From NCBI RefSeq assembly GCF_009812055.1, contig NZ_WQNH01000037.1, positions 1 through 47,485 of the forward strand: DNA of 47,485 nucleotides, given 5' to 3'. Position numbers and translations under genes: made by a program. The DNA comes from Chelativorans xinjiangensis. Lineage in GTDB: Bacteria; Pseudomonadota; Alphaproteobacteria; Rhizobiales; Rhizobiaceae. Shown in pieces: positions 35,560-44,141 of the stretch (within the stretch, counting starts at the first letter, position 1; each line of letters begins with the position of its first letter). The notes beneath the pieces are model-generated. The model was given only the letters and a program-made list of their open reading frames with translations. It did no database searches and had not been told where the DNA came from.

Positions 35560-36489
35560 CTATGCCGCCCGGGCCCGCTTGAATGTCCGGGCCGCGGCAG
35601 CAAGGGCTTTGGCGGCTTCGACCGTCTCCCGCGCCGCGTACCAGTAGCGCTCCTTCAGTTCGATGTTGAACAGCACCCCTTGCGGGAACCGGCATTCGGT
35701 GACGATCGCCTCCCACGGAATGTCGCCCCAACCCACCGGCAGATGCAGATCGCCGTGCCCATAGGCGAGGCGCTCGCCGTCGGTGAACATCCATATGTCG
35801 TCCTGGCGGCCGAAGCTGTCGTGGATGTGCAGATGCCGCGCCCAGGGAGCGAGCGCCTTGATCTCGTCGAGGAAGTCGTCCCGGCGGCCGTCGAAATCGA
35901 GTTTCAGATAAGCGTGGCTGAAGTCGAGCGTGGCGAGCACGTTGGGATGGTCGATAGCTGCCAATTCGGCCGCCAGCCGGGCCGGGGAGGAGGCATGAAC
36001 CTGCCCCTCATAGCCCCCGAAGAGCGTTTCGACGCACAGGATCACTCCGTAGCCGGCGGCGATGTCGCCGGCCCGCGACAGCCATTCGCGCTGCCGCCCG
36101 TATGCCGCCTCGATGCTCGCGGCCTGTTGCGTGCGGATCAGGCCCGAATGGACGACATAGTGCTCGGCCCCAAGCGCCGCACTCGCCTCGACGGAGGCCT
36201 CAAGCACTTCCAGATGGCGCGGCAGGCGCCAGGCTTCGTCCATGAAGTTGATGGAAAGAGGCCCGTGTACCGAGTAGACGAGATCGCGCCCGGCGCAGGC
36301 ATGCTTGAGGGCGTCGAGCTGCGCTTTGCGGATGTGGCCACCGACCACGACGTCCATGTCGAAGAGCGGGAGTTCGACCGCCTCGACGCCCAGCTCCTCG
36401 ATCGCGTCGAGTTCATCGGCAAAGTCGCTCAGGTCGTTGGCGCGCTTGCGCGCGGAAATGCCGGTTCCCGTGATCCCGTTCGACAGCAC
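35560..36489 (-). CDS. Sugar phosphate isomerase/epimerase-like TIM-barrel protein
   Basis: The 309-residue product is an AP_endonuc_2/xylose isomerase-like TIM barrel. Candidate metal ligands occur in CVETLFGG (glutamate), TLDFSHAYLK (aspartate and histidine), HIHDSFGR and NIELKERYW. Such proteins are isomerases, epimerases or dehydratases of sugars and inositols; the substrate is undefined. The start is GTG at 36489 with AAGGAG seven bases upstream. It lies beside, and divergent from, the XylX-like gene, which suggests a role in the same pathway. Confidence 0.82.
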   Translation of the reverse strand: MLSNGITGTGISARKRANDLSDFADELDAIEELGVEAVELPLFDMDVVVGGHIRKAQLDALKHACAGRDLVYSVHGPLSINFMDEAWRLPRHLEVLEASVEASAALGAEHYVVHSGLIRTQQAASIEAAYGRQREWLSRAGDIAAGYGVILCVETLFGGYEGQVHASSPARLAAELAAIDHPNVLATLDFSHAYLKLDFDGRRDDFLDEIKALAPWARHLHIHDSFGRQDDIWMFTDGERLAYGHGDLHLPVGWGDIPWEAIVTECRFPQGVLFNIELKERYWYAARETVEAAKALAAAARTFKRARAA

Positions 36490-36545
36490 TTTCTCACTCC
36501 TTCTCTTCACGCAGCCACATTGTTGCGGAGATTGATCGGCGTATG

Positions 36546-36561
36546 TGTCAGTGGTCTGACA
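36546..36561. promoter_or_regulatory. Perfect TGTCAG/CTGACA operator-like palindrome
   Basis: TGTCAG (36546-36551) and CTGACA (36556-36561) flank four bases in the 204-base divergent gap between the TIM-barrel gene and the FAH-family gene. The contained GTCTGAC resembles GntR-type operators. A single regulator could control both divergent genes from here. Confidence 0.4.
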
Positions 36562-36610
36562 ATGGAAGACTTTTCGCGGAAATCCGTGCGGTCGGGCGTT
36601 CATGCTCCTT

Positions 36611-36638
36611 CCGATTCCATCCGGCCGATTCCATCCGG
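36611..36638 (+). repeat. Tandem duplication of a 14-bp unit
   Basis: CCGATTCCATCCGG is present twice head to tail (36611-36624, 36625-36638) with no gap, about 55 bases before the FAH-family start. It could be a recent slippage duplication or a repeated binding site. Confidence 0.6.
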
Positions 36639-36693
36639 GCACGTCCTGCTCTAAGGTCCCGCGAAGAGCGATTCCTTGAGAAGAGGCGAGGCG

Positions 36694-37851
36694 ATGATTG
36701 TCGAGCGGGACGAGATGAAGCGGGGCCGGTTTGTCGGGCGGGTGTGGCGGCCGGATGTGCAAGGGCCGGCGCTGGTGATGCTGCGCGAGGGGCGGCTGGT
36801 CGACATCACGTCGCGCGCGGCCCCGACGATGCGTGACCTGATGGAGCACGACGACCCGGCCTCCCTCGTGGACGGTGCCGAAGGCGAGGATCTCGGCTCG
36901 ATGGAGGAGATCGCCCAGATGTCGGCCGAAGGAAAAGGCGCGGCCGACCGCCTTCACCTTCTCGCCCCGTGCGACTTGCAGGCCGTGAAGGCGTGCGGCG
37001 TCACCTTCGCGCGCTCGATGATCGAGCGCGTCATCGAGGAGAAGGCCGCCGGCGATCCCGCCAAGGCAGCGGCGATCCGGGAGCGGGCGGGTGCCATCAT
37101 CGGCACAAGCCTGCAGAGCCTCGTGCCGGGCTCGCCCGAGGCCGAGCGCGTGAAGCAGGCCCTCATGGAGGAGGGTGTGTGGTCGCAATATCTCGAGGTC
37201 GGTATCGGACCTGATGCCGAGGTCTTCACGAAAGGCCAACCCATGTCGGCGGTCGGCTGGGGCGCGGCCGTCGGTCTGCACCCGGTCTCGCAGTGGAACA
37301 ACCCCGAGCCGGAGGTGGTGCTGGCCGTCGACAGCCGAGGCGCTGTGAAAGGGGCCACGCTCGGCAACGATGTGAACCTGCGCGACGTGGAAGGCCGCTC
37401 CGCCCTGCTTCTCGGCAAGGCAAAGGACAACAACGCCTCCTGCGCCATCGGTCCTTTCATCCGTCTCTTCGACCGCAGCTATGGCATCAAAGACGTGCGC
37501 GCCGCGGAGCTGGAACTCCGTGTCGAGGGTGAGGACGGCTTCGTGCTCAAGGGCCAAAGCTCCATGAGCGAGATCAGCCGCGACCCGCTCGACCTGGTCT
37601 CCCAGACCATCGGCCGGCATCACCAGTATCCCGACGGCTTCGTCCTGTTCCTGGGGACGCTCTTCGCCCCGGTCGATGACCGCGATGCGCCGGGGCAGGG
37701 GTTTACGCACAAGAATGGCGATGTGGTCACCATCTCCGAGCGGCATCTGGGCCGGCTTGTCAATACGGTGCGCCTGTCCACCGAATGCCCTGAATGGACC
37801 TTCGGCACCGCCGCCCTCATGCGCAATCTCGCCGGACGCGGCCTTTTGTAA
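36694..37851 (+). CDS. FAH-family enzyme, XylX-like 2-keto-3-deoxy sugar acid dehydratase
   Basis: The 385-residue protein is a fumarylacetoacetate hydrolase-superfamily enzyme. The N-terminal half contains PVDLQ-like CDLQAVKACGVTFA, and the C-terminal half has the metal/active-site region (WNNPEPEVVLAVDS, LGNDVNLRD) and KDNNASCAIGPF. Its length and these blocks closely resemble the XylX/KdaD group, which dehydrates 2-keto-3-deoxy-pentonates to a 2-oxoglutarate semialdehyde. The identification of substrate is inference. The start is ATG 36694 after GAGGCGAGG; a TTG six codons earlier is less likely. It is upstream of lacI and the lyase gene in the same direction. Confidence 0.85.
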   Translation: MIVERDEMKRGRFVGRVWRPDVQGPALVMLREGRLVDITSRAAPTMRDLMEHDDPASLVDGAEGEDLGSMEEIAQMSAEGKGAADRLHLLAPCDLQAVKACGVTFARSMIERVIEEKAAGDPAKAAAIRERAGAIIGTSLQSLVPGSPEAERVKQALMEEGVWSQYLEVGIGPDAEVFTKGQPMSAVGWGAAVGLHPVSQWNNPEPEVVLAVDSRGAVKGATLGNDVNLRDVEGRSALLLGKAKDNNASCAIGPFIRLFDRSYGIKDVRAAELELRVEGEDGFVLKGQSSMSEISRDPLDLVSQTIGRHHQYPDGFVLFLGTLFAPVDDRDAPGQGFTHKNGDVVTISERHLGRLVNTVRLSTECPEWTFGTAALMRNLAGRGLL

Positions 37852-37899
37852 GGGGCAAAACTACCCGCACTTCGCCAACTGGATTCCCGCTTTCAAAAA

Positions 37900-37914
37900 A
37901 CGCAAAACTTGCGT
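37900..37914 (+). promoter_or_regulatory. LacI-type operator candidate upstream of the lacI gene
   Basis: ACGCAA-AAC-TTGCGT is a perfect 6-bp-arm palindrome 38 bases before the lacI start. Related GCAA/TTGC palindromes occur at 39013-39044 and 40937-41000, the other two intergenic regions of this locus. Autoregulation by the downstream LacI protein is the simplest reading. Confidence 0.6.
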
Positions 37915-37952
37915 AAGAGGGGAAAACCTCCTTTGCACGAGGCGGAGCACCC

Positions 37953-38963
37953 ATGACCATAACCCCCCGGCGCCCCAACCAGGCCGATATCGCGGCCCGT
38001 CTGGGCGTGTCGGTGAGCACCGTGTCGCGGGCGCTCACCAACGAGGCGGGGGTCAGCGAGACGGTGCGGCGCGACGTGCACAAGGTCGCCCGCGCGCTCG
38101 GCTACAAGAGCAAGCACACCGGCGTCGTCAATCTCGACCGGCGAGCCGTCGCGTTGGTGCCGCTGGGCGGCGCCACCAGCGGCATGTCCGGTTTCTATGT
38201 GGGCATCGCCGAGGGCATGCGCGCGGCGGCCGAGGAGGCGGGGTTGGCGCTCGACGTACGGTTGGTGAACGAAGCCCAGGTGCCCCTCGAACTCATCGAA
38301 CGTCATCTCACGCAGTCGGAAGCCAATGGTGTGCTTTTGGCGGGCATCGATGCCTGGGAAGGGCTGGTCTCCTGGTGCGTCGAGAAAGCCGTTCCCACCG
38401 TGCTGGTCAACGGCACCGATCCCTTGATGCGATTGAGCTCTGTCGCGCCCGCCAATTTCTACGGCGCCCATCTCGCCACGCAGCGCCTGCTGGACGCCGG
38501 CCACCGCCGCATCCTGCACTATACGCACGGCCTGCGGCCGACCATTCTCGAGCGCCGCCGAGGCTTCGAGACCGCCATGGCCGCAACCGCCGATGCGGAG
38601 GCCGTGGTGCTGAGCACCGGCGAGCGCAGCCCTGGCGAGCTGGCCCAGGGCATCCTTGCCGATCGCTACGGCGTGACGGCGCTTTTCTCCTGGAACGATC
38701 TCGCCGCCGTCGAGATCATCGAGGGGCTGCATGGCGGTAGCGGCGTGCTTCCGAAGACCTTCTCCATCGTCGGCTTCGACGACCTGCCGCTCGCCGCCAT
38801 GACGAGCCCTCGGCTATCGACGATGCGCGTCGACCGCGAGGCCATCGGCCGCGGCGCCATCCGCCTGCTCATCCGGCAGATGGAAGGCGAGACCGCCGTG
38901 CAGCAGCTGGAGATCGGCGTCACGCCGGTGGAGGGGCAGACGATCCGGCACGTGGGCTCGTAG
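37953..38963 (+). CDS. LacI family transcriptional regulator
   Basis: The 336-residue protein has the LacI HTH at about residues 8-28 (NQADIAARLGVSVSTVSRAL), the hinge LGYKSK and a periplasmic-binding-protein-like ligand domain. This includes EGMRAAAEEAGLALDVRL, FYGAHLATQRLLDAGHRRI and SIVGFDDLPLAAMTSP. It should repress the adjacent carbohydrate genes in the absence of a sugar inducer. Repeated GCAA/TTGC palindromes before it and before the two following units are its likely sites. Confidence 0.93.
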   Translation: MTITPRRPNQADIAARLGVSVSTVSRALTNEAGVSETVRRDVHKVARALGYKSKHTGVVNLDRRAVALVPLGGATSGMSGFYVGIAEGMRAAAEEAGLALDVRLVNEAQVPLELIERHLTQSEANGVLLAGIDAWEGLVSWCVEKAVPTVLVNGTDPLMRLSSVAPANFYGAHLATQRLLDAGHRRILHYTHGLRPTILERRRGFETAMAATADAEAVVLSTGERSPGELAQGILADRYGVTALFSWNDLAAVEIIEGLHGGSGVLPKTFSIVGFDDLPLAAMTSPRLSTMRVDREAIGRGAIRLLIRQMEGETAVQQLEIGVTPVEGQTIRHVGS

Positions 38964-39012
38964 GGAGCTTGCTTTCAAGCCGGCTCGATATCTCCAGCTA
39001 CGCAGTCGTTGA

Positions 39013-39044
39013 TTGCAAAATTTGCGTTATTGCAAATTGTGCTT
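39013..39044 (+). promoter_or_regulatory. Two LacI-type half-palindromic sites upstream of the heparinase gene
   Basis: TTGCAAAATTTGCGT (39013-39027) has the GCAA-N3-TTGC core of the site at 37900-37914. A second, weaker copy, GCAAATTGTGC, is at 39032-39042. They overlap a plausible -35 (TTGCAA at 39030) with a TAATCT-like -10 at 39052, so repressor binding would block transcription. Confidence 0.5.
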
Positions 39045-39081
39045 GGTCTCATAATCTCGCGCCCGAACGGAAGGAGACAAG

Positions 39082-40914
39082 ATGTCCTCGCTTCGGCTTT
39101 GGAACGTGCGCCGCGTCGATGCCGCCCTGGCGCAGACAGGCGTGTTCACGCCCTTCGCACCGGGTGCCGACCGCAAGGGCTGGGCAGCCATCGCTGCGCG
39201 GGTGGGAGAGGAAAACGTCGCCTTGCTCCGGGTGCGGGCAAGCGAGGACGCGACTGCGCCGATTCCCGCGCTGCCGGCGAGCCTCTATCTCGATTTCCAG
39301 CGCACCGGCCGGCGCGAACCCTATGAGGACGCCCAGCGGCGGCGGCGCAGCATGCTCTACCGCCTCGTTCTCGCCGAGTGCCTGACATGGGAGGGAACCT
39401 TCCTCGACGCGATCTGCGATATCCTCTGGGCGCGGCTGGAGGAGACCAACTGGGCCTGGCCTGCCCACGCCCGCACCCTCGATGCGCCCGACCGCCCGAC
39501 CCTCGATCTCGCCGCCGCGATGACGGCGCTGGATCTGGCCGAGGTCGACTATCTCATCGGCAACCGGCTGGACGAGAACCTGCGCGCGCGCATCCGCAGC
39601 GAGGTCGACCGGCGTGCCGTGTCGCCATTCCTCCACCGGCACGACCATTGGTGGCTGCATTCGACGCCGGACAGGCCGGTGAACAACTGGACCGCTGTGT
39701 GTGTGGCCGGCGCAGCGGGGGCGGCCTGCTATCTGGAGCCGGACCGGGCGCGTCTGGCCGAGATCATCGCCCGCGCCATGGCCTCGCTCGCCGACTATCT
39801 CGATACTTTCGATGCGCGCGGCGGCTCCACGGAAGGGCCCGATTACTGGAGCTACGGCTTCGGCAATTTCGTCGTCCTCGCCCATCTCGTGGAGGTGCGC
39901 ACCGGTGGCGCCGTGCGCCTCCTGGAGGACCCTTTTGTGCGCGAGATCGCCCAGTTTCCGTTGCGTACGATACTTGCACCCGGGCAATGGGCGAGCTTCT
40001 CCGATTCCGACCTTCAGGCCACCTTTCATCCCGGCCTGCTTGCCTATCTGGCGGAGCGCCTCGCGCTGCCCGATCTGGCGCAGATGGGCGTTGCCAATGA
40101 TTTCACCGTTGATCACTTCAACCAGTTCGCCTGGCCGCTTCGGCAATATCTCTGGCCGCTGCCGGATGGTGCAACGCATTTCGGCGGCGGTGCGCACGAC
40201 TGGTTTCCCGATATGGCGTGGATGATCTCGCGCCTCGATCCCGCCGACCCGGCTTCCCTCAAGGTGGCCGTCAAGGGCGGCCACAACGCGGAGATGCACA
40301 ACCAGAACGACGTCGGCTCGCTGATCGTCATGACACGCGGCCGTGCCGTGGTCACCGATCCGGGGCGCGGGCGCTATTCGAAGGCGTATTTCGGGGCCGA
40401 GCGCTACGAGAACCTGATGACCTCATCGCGCGGGCATTCCGTGCCGGTGGTCGACGGGCATCTCCAGCAGCCCGGCATGGCCTTCGCGGCGCGCGTGGTC
40501 GAGCACCGCCACGATGCCACCGGTGACCGCCTGCTCCTCGACATGACCGCCGCTTATCCCGTCGAGGCGGGGCTCGCCTCGCTGCACAGGACGCTGGAGG
40601 TCGACCGCCGCATGCCAGGCGGGGCGGTCACGCTCACCGACGATTTCGTCCTCGAGGACGGGGGCCGATCTTTCGAGAGCGTGCTGGTGACCACCGGCGA
40701 CGCAGAGATCCGCGGCGGCACCGTCGTCATGCGCGCGGGGGAAGGGGGTCTGGAGGTGTCCTTCGACCCGGAAAGCGTGTCGGTACGGCTGGAGCGGCAT
40801 CGCGATGTGGAAAAGCAATATGCGCCCTCCGTCGACCTGACCCGTGTCATCTTTGCGCTTACGAAACCGCAGAAAGCCGGACGGATTTCTCTCCTCATGC
40901 GACCGCTCGGCTGA
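39082..40914 (+). CDS. Heparinase II/III family polysaccharide lyase-like protein
   Basis: The 610-residue protein has an N-terminal alpha/alpha toroid and a C-terminal heparinase II/III beta-sandwich. Key segments are NNWTAV (201-206), EGPDYWSYG (251-259) and HNAEMHNQNDVGS (401-413), the usual active and metal-site regions. There is no signal peptide, so it acts in the cytoplasm on imported oligosaccharides, probably cleaving uronate linkages by beta-elimination. The exact glycan is unknown. The ATG at 39082 follows AAGGAGA. It is the first gene after lacI, ahead of the ABC transporter operon. Confidence 0.88.
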   Translation: MSSLRLWNVRRVDAALAQTGVFTPFAPGADRKGWAAIAARVGEENVALLRVRASEDATAPIPALPASLYLDFQRTGRREPYEDAQRRRRSMLYRLVLAECLTWEGTFLDAICDILWARLEETNWAWPAHARTLDAPDRPTLDLAAAMTALDLAEVDYLIGNRLDENLRARIRSEVDRRAVSPFLHRHDHWWLHSTPDRPVNNWTAVCVAGAAGAACYLEPDRARLAEIIARAMASLADYLDTFDARGGSTEGPDYWSYGFGNFVVLAHLVEVRTGGAVRLLEDPFVREIAQFPLRTILAPGQWASFSDSDLQATFHPGLLAYLAERLALPDLAQMGVANDFTVDHFNQFAWPLRQYLWPLPDGATHFGGGAHDWFPDMAWMISRLDPADPASLKVAVKGGHNAEMHNQNDVGSLIVMTRGRAVVTDPGRGRYSKAYFGAERYENLMTSSRGHSVPVVDGHLQQPGMAFAARVVEHRHDATGDRLLLDMTAAYPVEAGLASLHRTLEVDRRMPGGAVTLTDDFVLEDGGRSFESVLVTTGDAEIRGGTVVMRAGEGGLEVSFDPESVSVRLERHRDVEKQYAPSVDLTRVIFALTKPQKAGRISLLMRPLG

Positions 40915-40936
40915 AAAGCCGAATGAGATAAAGCGC

Positions 40937-41000
40937 TTGCGCATAATTGCGCAAAAAACGCAAATTACCGGAAAATTGTTGCCTGAGCGCAAATTTGTGC
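40937..41000 (+). promoter_or_regulatory. Cluster of LacI-type operator candidates upstream of the family-5 binding protein
   Basis: TTGCGC occurs repeatedly: GCGCATAATTGCGC at 40939-40952 is a perfect 5-bp-arm palindrome. GCGCAAATTTGTGC at 40987-41000 is palindromic with one mismatch. A further ACGCAA half site is at 40958-40963. These share the GCAA/TTGC core of the sites upstream of lacI and the heparinase gene. Confidence 0.5.
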
Positions 41001-41063
41001 TAGCCTTGGGAGCGTTACCGAGGAGAGGCCGCCTGCAAGCGGCCGGATGGGAGGAGAAGTCTA

Positions 41064-43004
41064 ATGGTCAAGCGCATTCCGCACCCAGATGCCCATGTCC
41101 GGGCAGCCCGTTCAAGCAAGGTCTTGGCGGCGCTGCTATCGGGCCTCATGCTTTCCGCCGTACCCGCTCTCGCCTTCGAGCAGGCGCCCATGCTCGACGA
41201 GCGCGTCGAAAGCGGCGACCTTCCGCCGGTGGACGAGCGCCTGCCGAAGAACCCGCTGGTGGTCGAGCCGGTCGAGGGCATCGGCAAATATGGCGGCGTC
41301 TGGCGCATGGGCATGCGCGGCGGCGACGACAACGGCCTAGTCGCCAAGACCGCGGCTTATGAAGGGCTCGTGCGTTATGATCACAAATGGGAGAAGGTCG
41401 TCCCCAATCTCGCCGAGTCCTGGGAGATCAGCGACGACGCCACGGAATACACCTTCAAGCTGCGCGAAGGGCTGAAATGGTCCGATGGTCAACCGATGAC
41501 CTCGGAGGACATCGCCTTCGCCGTTGAGATGTTCCAGAACCCGGAATATCCCGCCAACAGCAACTGGATCGACATCAAGGACAACCCGGTCAAGGTGGAG
41601 GTGGTCGACGACCTCACCTTCAAGTTCATCTTCGACAAGCCCAACGGCATGCTGATGGACACGCTTGCCACCATCAATGGCACCCAGGTGCTTACCATTC
41701 CCAAGCACTATTGCAGCCAGTTCAGCCCTGACCACAATCCCGACGCCGACAAGATGGCGAAGGAGGAGGGGCATCAGAACTGGACGTTCCTGATGCAGCA
41801 GAAGTGCGCCTGGGGCTGGGAATCCCAGCGCTGGGCCAATCCGGAACTACCCGTCATGTATGCCTGGCGTATCACGGAGCCGCTTACCGGCGACGCCGCG
41901 CGCGTCGTCTGGGAGCGCAATCCCTATTATTTCAAGGTCGACGCGGAGGGTAACCAGCTCCCGTATATCGACGGGCTGGACATGCGGGTCAGTCGGAGCC
42001 TGGAGGAGCTGACGCTGCTCGCGCTCAACGGCGAGATCGATTTCCAGGACCGCCACATCGCCACCAACGCCAATCAGGCGGTGTTCTATGACGGGCAGGA
42101 GAAGGGCGATTATCACCTGGGCAAGGTCATCCAGTCGGTCTCCTCGTCGCTCGTGCTGCAGCTCAACTTCAACCATGACGACCCGGTGAAGCGGGCGCTG
42201 TTCCAGGACAAGGACTTCCGCATCGGCCTGTCGCATGCCATCGACCGGCAAGAGATCATCGACGTGGTCTTCATCGGCCAAGGCGAGCCCTTCCAGGTCG
42301 CGCCGCGCCCCGAATCCCCCTTCTATGATGAGGAGATGGCCAAGCAGTACACGGAGTTTGATCCGGAGAAGGCCGTCGAGCGCCTGGAGGCCGCCGGCCT
42401 GACCGAGATGAACGGCGACGGCATCCGCCTGATGAGCGACGGGCGCCCCGCGCGCATCGTGGTCGACGTGATCGCCGCCTTGAGGCCCGAGTGGATCGAC
42501 ATGCTGGAACTGATGCAACTCCAGCTTGCCGAGGTCGGCGTTGACATCGAAATCAACAACATCGACCGCACGCTCTTCTACGACAAGCGCCCTAGCAACG
42601 ACTACGACGCCCAGGTATGGGCCGGTGACGGTGGCCTCGATGTCATGCAGGAGCCGCGCTACTATTTCCCGTCGGGCGAGGAATCGGTGTGGGCCTACAA
42701 GTGGCAGGCCTGGTACACCGGTGCCAACCAGCAAATCGCCGAGGAGCCCGCCGACTGGGCCAAGGAGCAGATGGCGCTCTATGACGAGCTCAAGGGGGAG
42801 GGCGATGCCGACCGACGGGCCGAGCTGATGCGCGAGATTCTCGCCATCGCCAAGGAGAATTTCCCGGTGATCGGCGTCAGCCTCATGCCGGACGGCTACT
42901 ACATCGCCAAGAACAATCTGAAGAATGTCGCTCCGTCCATGATCAACGCATGGCTCTTCCCCGAGCCCGCCGGCTACGATGCCACGCAGTGGTATTTCGA
43001 ATGA
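41064..43004 (+). CDS. Family-5 (oligopeptide/oligosaccharide-type) ABC transporter substrate-binding protein
   Basis: The 646-residue periplasmic protein has a signal peptide (cleavage near VPALA/FEQ, 37/38) and the SBP_bac_5 domain. The segment GIGKYGGVWRMGMRGGDDNG is typical of a subgroup linked to sugar or glycan loci, such as rhizobial AgpA-like proteins, rather than peptide uptake. FEQAPMLDERVESGDLPPV follows the signal. Strong GGAGGAG precedes the ATG at 41064. With the two permeases and two ATPases it forms a complete importer. Context points to oligosaccharides. Confidence 0.92.
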   Translation: MVKRIPHPDAHVRAARSSKVLAALLSGLMLSAVPALAFEQAPMLDERVESGDLPPVDERLPKNPLVVEPVEGIGKYGGVWRMGMRGGDDNGLVAKTAAYEGLVRYDHKWEKVVPNLAESWEISDDATEYTFKLREGLKWSDGQPMTSEDIAFAVEMFQNPEYPANSNWIDIKDNPVKVEVVDDLTFKFIFDKPNGMLMDTLATINGTQVLTIPKHYCSQFSPDHNPDADKMAKEEGHQNWTFLMQQKCAWGWESQRWANPELPVMYAWRITEPLTGDAARVVWERNPYYFKVDAEGNQLPYIDGLDMRVSRSLEELTLLALNGEIDFQDRHIATNANQAVFYDGQEKGDYHLGKVIQSVSSSLVLQLNFNHDDPVKRALFQDKDFRIGLSHAIDRQEIIDVVFIGQGEPFQVAPRPESPFYDEEMAKQYTEFDPEKAVERLEAAGLTEMNGDGIRLMSDGRPARIVVDVIAALRPEWIDMLELMQLQLAEVGVDIEINNIDRTLFYDKRPSNDYDAQVWAGDGGLDVMQEPRYYFPSGEESVWAYKWQAWYTGANQQIAEEPADWAKEQMALYDELKGEGDADRRAELMREILAIAKENFPVIGVSLMPDGYYIAKNNLKNVAPSMINAWLFPEPAGYDATQWYFE

Positions 43005-43015
43005 TCATGCGTTCC

Positions 43016-43044
43016 GCTCCGCGCCGGCTCTCCAGGCGCGGAGC
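43016..43044 (+). repeat. Stable intercistronic hairpin after the binding-protein gene
   Basis: GCTCCGCGCC (43016-43025) pairs perfectly with GGCGCGGAGC (43035-43044) around a nine-base loop, 12 bases after the binding-protein stop. Position and strength suit a 3'-end stabiliser that keeps binding protein in excess. It lies in a 141-base gap before the first permease. Confidence 0.6.
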
Positions 43045-43145
43045 ACCGGCTGCGGCCGGATCCTGAGTGGCGGCGGGGGCTTGGTCCTCCTCCCGGCTCC
43101 CGCCGCCCTCGGCACCCGCGATCTTAACAACCGGAGTCCGCTCCA

Positions 43146-44141
43146 ATGCTCCGCTTTCTCGTCGGCCGGCTGATCTCGATCGTGCTGACCGTCTGGGCCA
43201 TCTCCTTCGTGGCCTTCGCCATTATACAGCTGCCGCCGGGCGACTACCTGACCGCCTATATGGCCGAGCTCAGTGCCCAGGGCGAGCGCGTCTCCCCGGC
43301 CGAGCTCGAGGCGCTGCGCCGGCAATATTCCCTCGGCGATCCTTTCCTCGTCCAGTATTGGAAATGGATTTCGGGCATCCTCGCGCATGGCGATTTCGGT
43401 AGCAGCTTTGAATGGAAGCGGCCGGTGACGGAGCTGATCTGGGGCCGGCTTGGTAATTCCATCCTGCTCGAGGGCCTGGCCGTGCTCGTCATGTGGCTGG
43501 TCGCGCTGCCCATCGGCATCTATGCGGCCGTGCGCAAATATTCCCTCGGCGACTATCTGGCCACCGTGTTCGGCTTTCTCGGCCTTGCCGTGCCGAACTT
43601 CCTCTTCGCGCTGGTGCTGATGTATCTCACCTATGTCTGGTTTGGCACGACGCTCGGCGGCCTGTTCTCGCCAGCGTTCGAGCGCGCCCACTGGAGCCTG
43701 CCACGGCTTTGGGATTTCCTTACCTATGCCTGGGCGCCGATCATCGTGCTTGCCACCGCCGGCACGGCTCAGCTCATTCGCATCATGCGCGCCAATCTGC
43801 TCGACGAGCTGAAGAAACCCTACGTCACCACCGCACGCTCCAAGGGCTTGCCCGAGTGGAAGGTGATCGTCAAATACCCGGTGCGCGTCGCGCTCAACCC
43901 GCTGGTCTCGACCATCGGCTGGCTTCTGCCGACGCTGGTCTCCTCCTCGGTCATTGTCTCGGTGGTGATGAACCTGCCGACGGCCGGCCCGCTTCTCCTG
44001 CGCTCGCTCACCAGCCAGGATATGTATCTGGCCGGCACCATCATCATGCTCTTGGGCGTGCTCACCGTCATCGGCACGCTGATCTCCGATCTGATCCTGG
44101 CCTGGCTCGACCCACGCATCCGCCACGGAGGCGCCCGATGA
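43146..44141 (+). CDS. Family-5 ABC transporter permease (DppB-like)
   Basis: The 331-residue protein is a BPD_transp_1 permease of the DppB class. Its N-terminus has the family's MLRFLVGRLISIVLTVWAIS, and six helices follow. The EAA-type loop near KKPYVTTARSKGLPEWKVIVKY contacts the ATPases. Its stop overlaps the next permease start (ATGA). It forms half of the import channel. Confidence 0.92.
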   Translation: MLRFLVGRLISIVLTVWAISFVAFAIIQLPPGDYLTAYMAELSAQGERVSPAELEALRRQYSLGDPFLVQYWKWISGILAHGDFGSSFEWKRPVTELIWGRLGNSILLEGLAVLVMWLVALPIGIYAAVRKYSLGDYLATVFGFLGLAVPNFLFALVLMYLTYVWFGTTLGGLFSPAFERAHWSLPRLWDFLTYAWAPIIVLATAGTAQLIRIMRANLLDELKKPYVTTARSKGLPEWKVIVKYPVRVALNPLVSTIGWLLPTLVSSSVIVSVVMNLPTAGPLLLRSLTSQDMYLAGTIIMLLGVLTVIGTLISDLILAWLDPRIRHGGAR

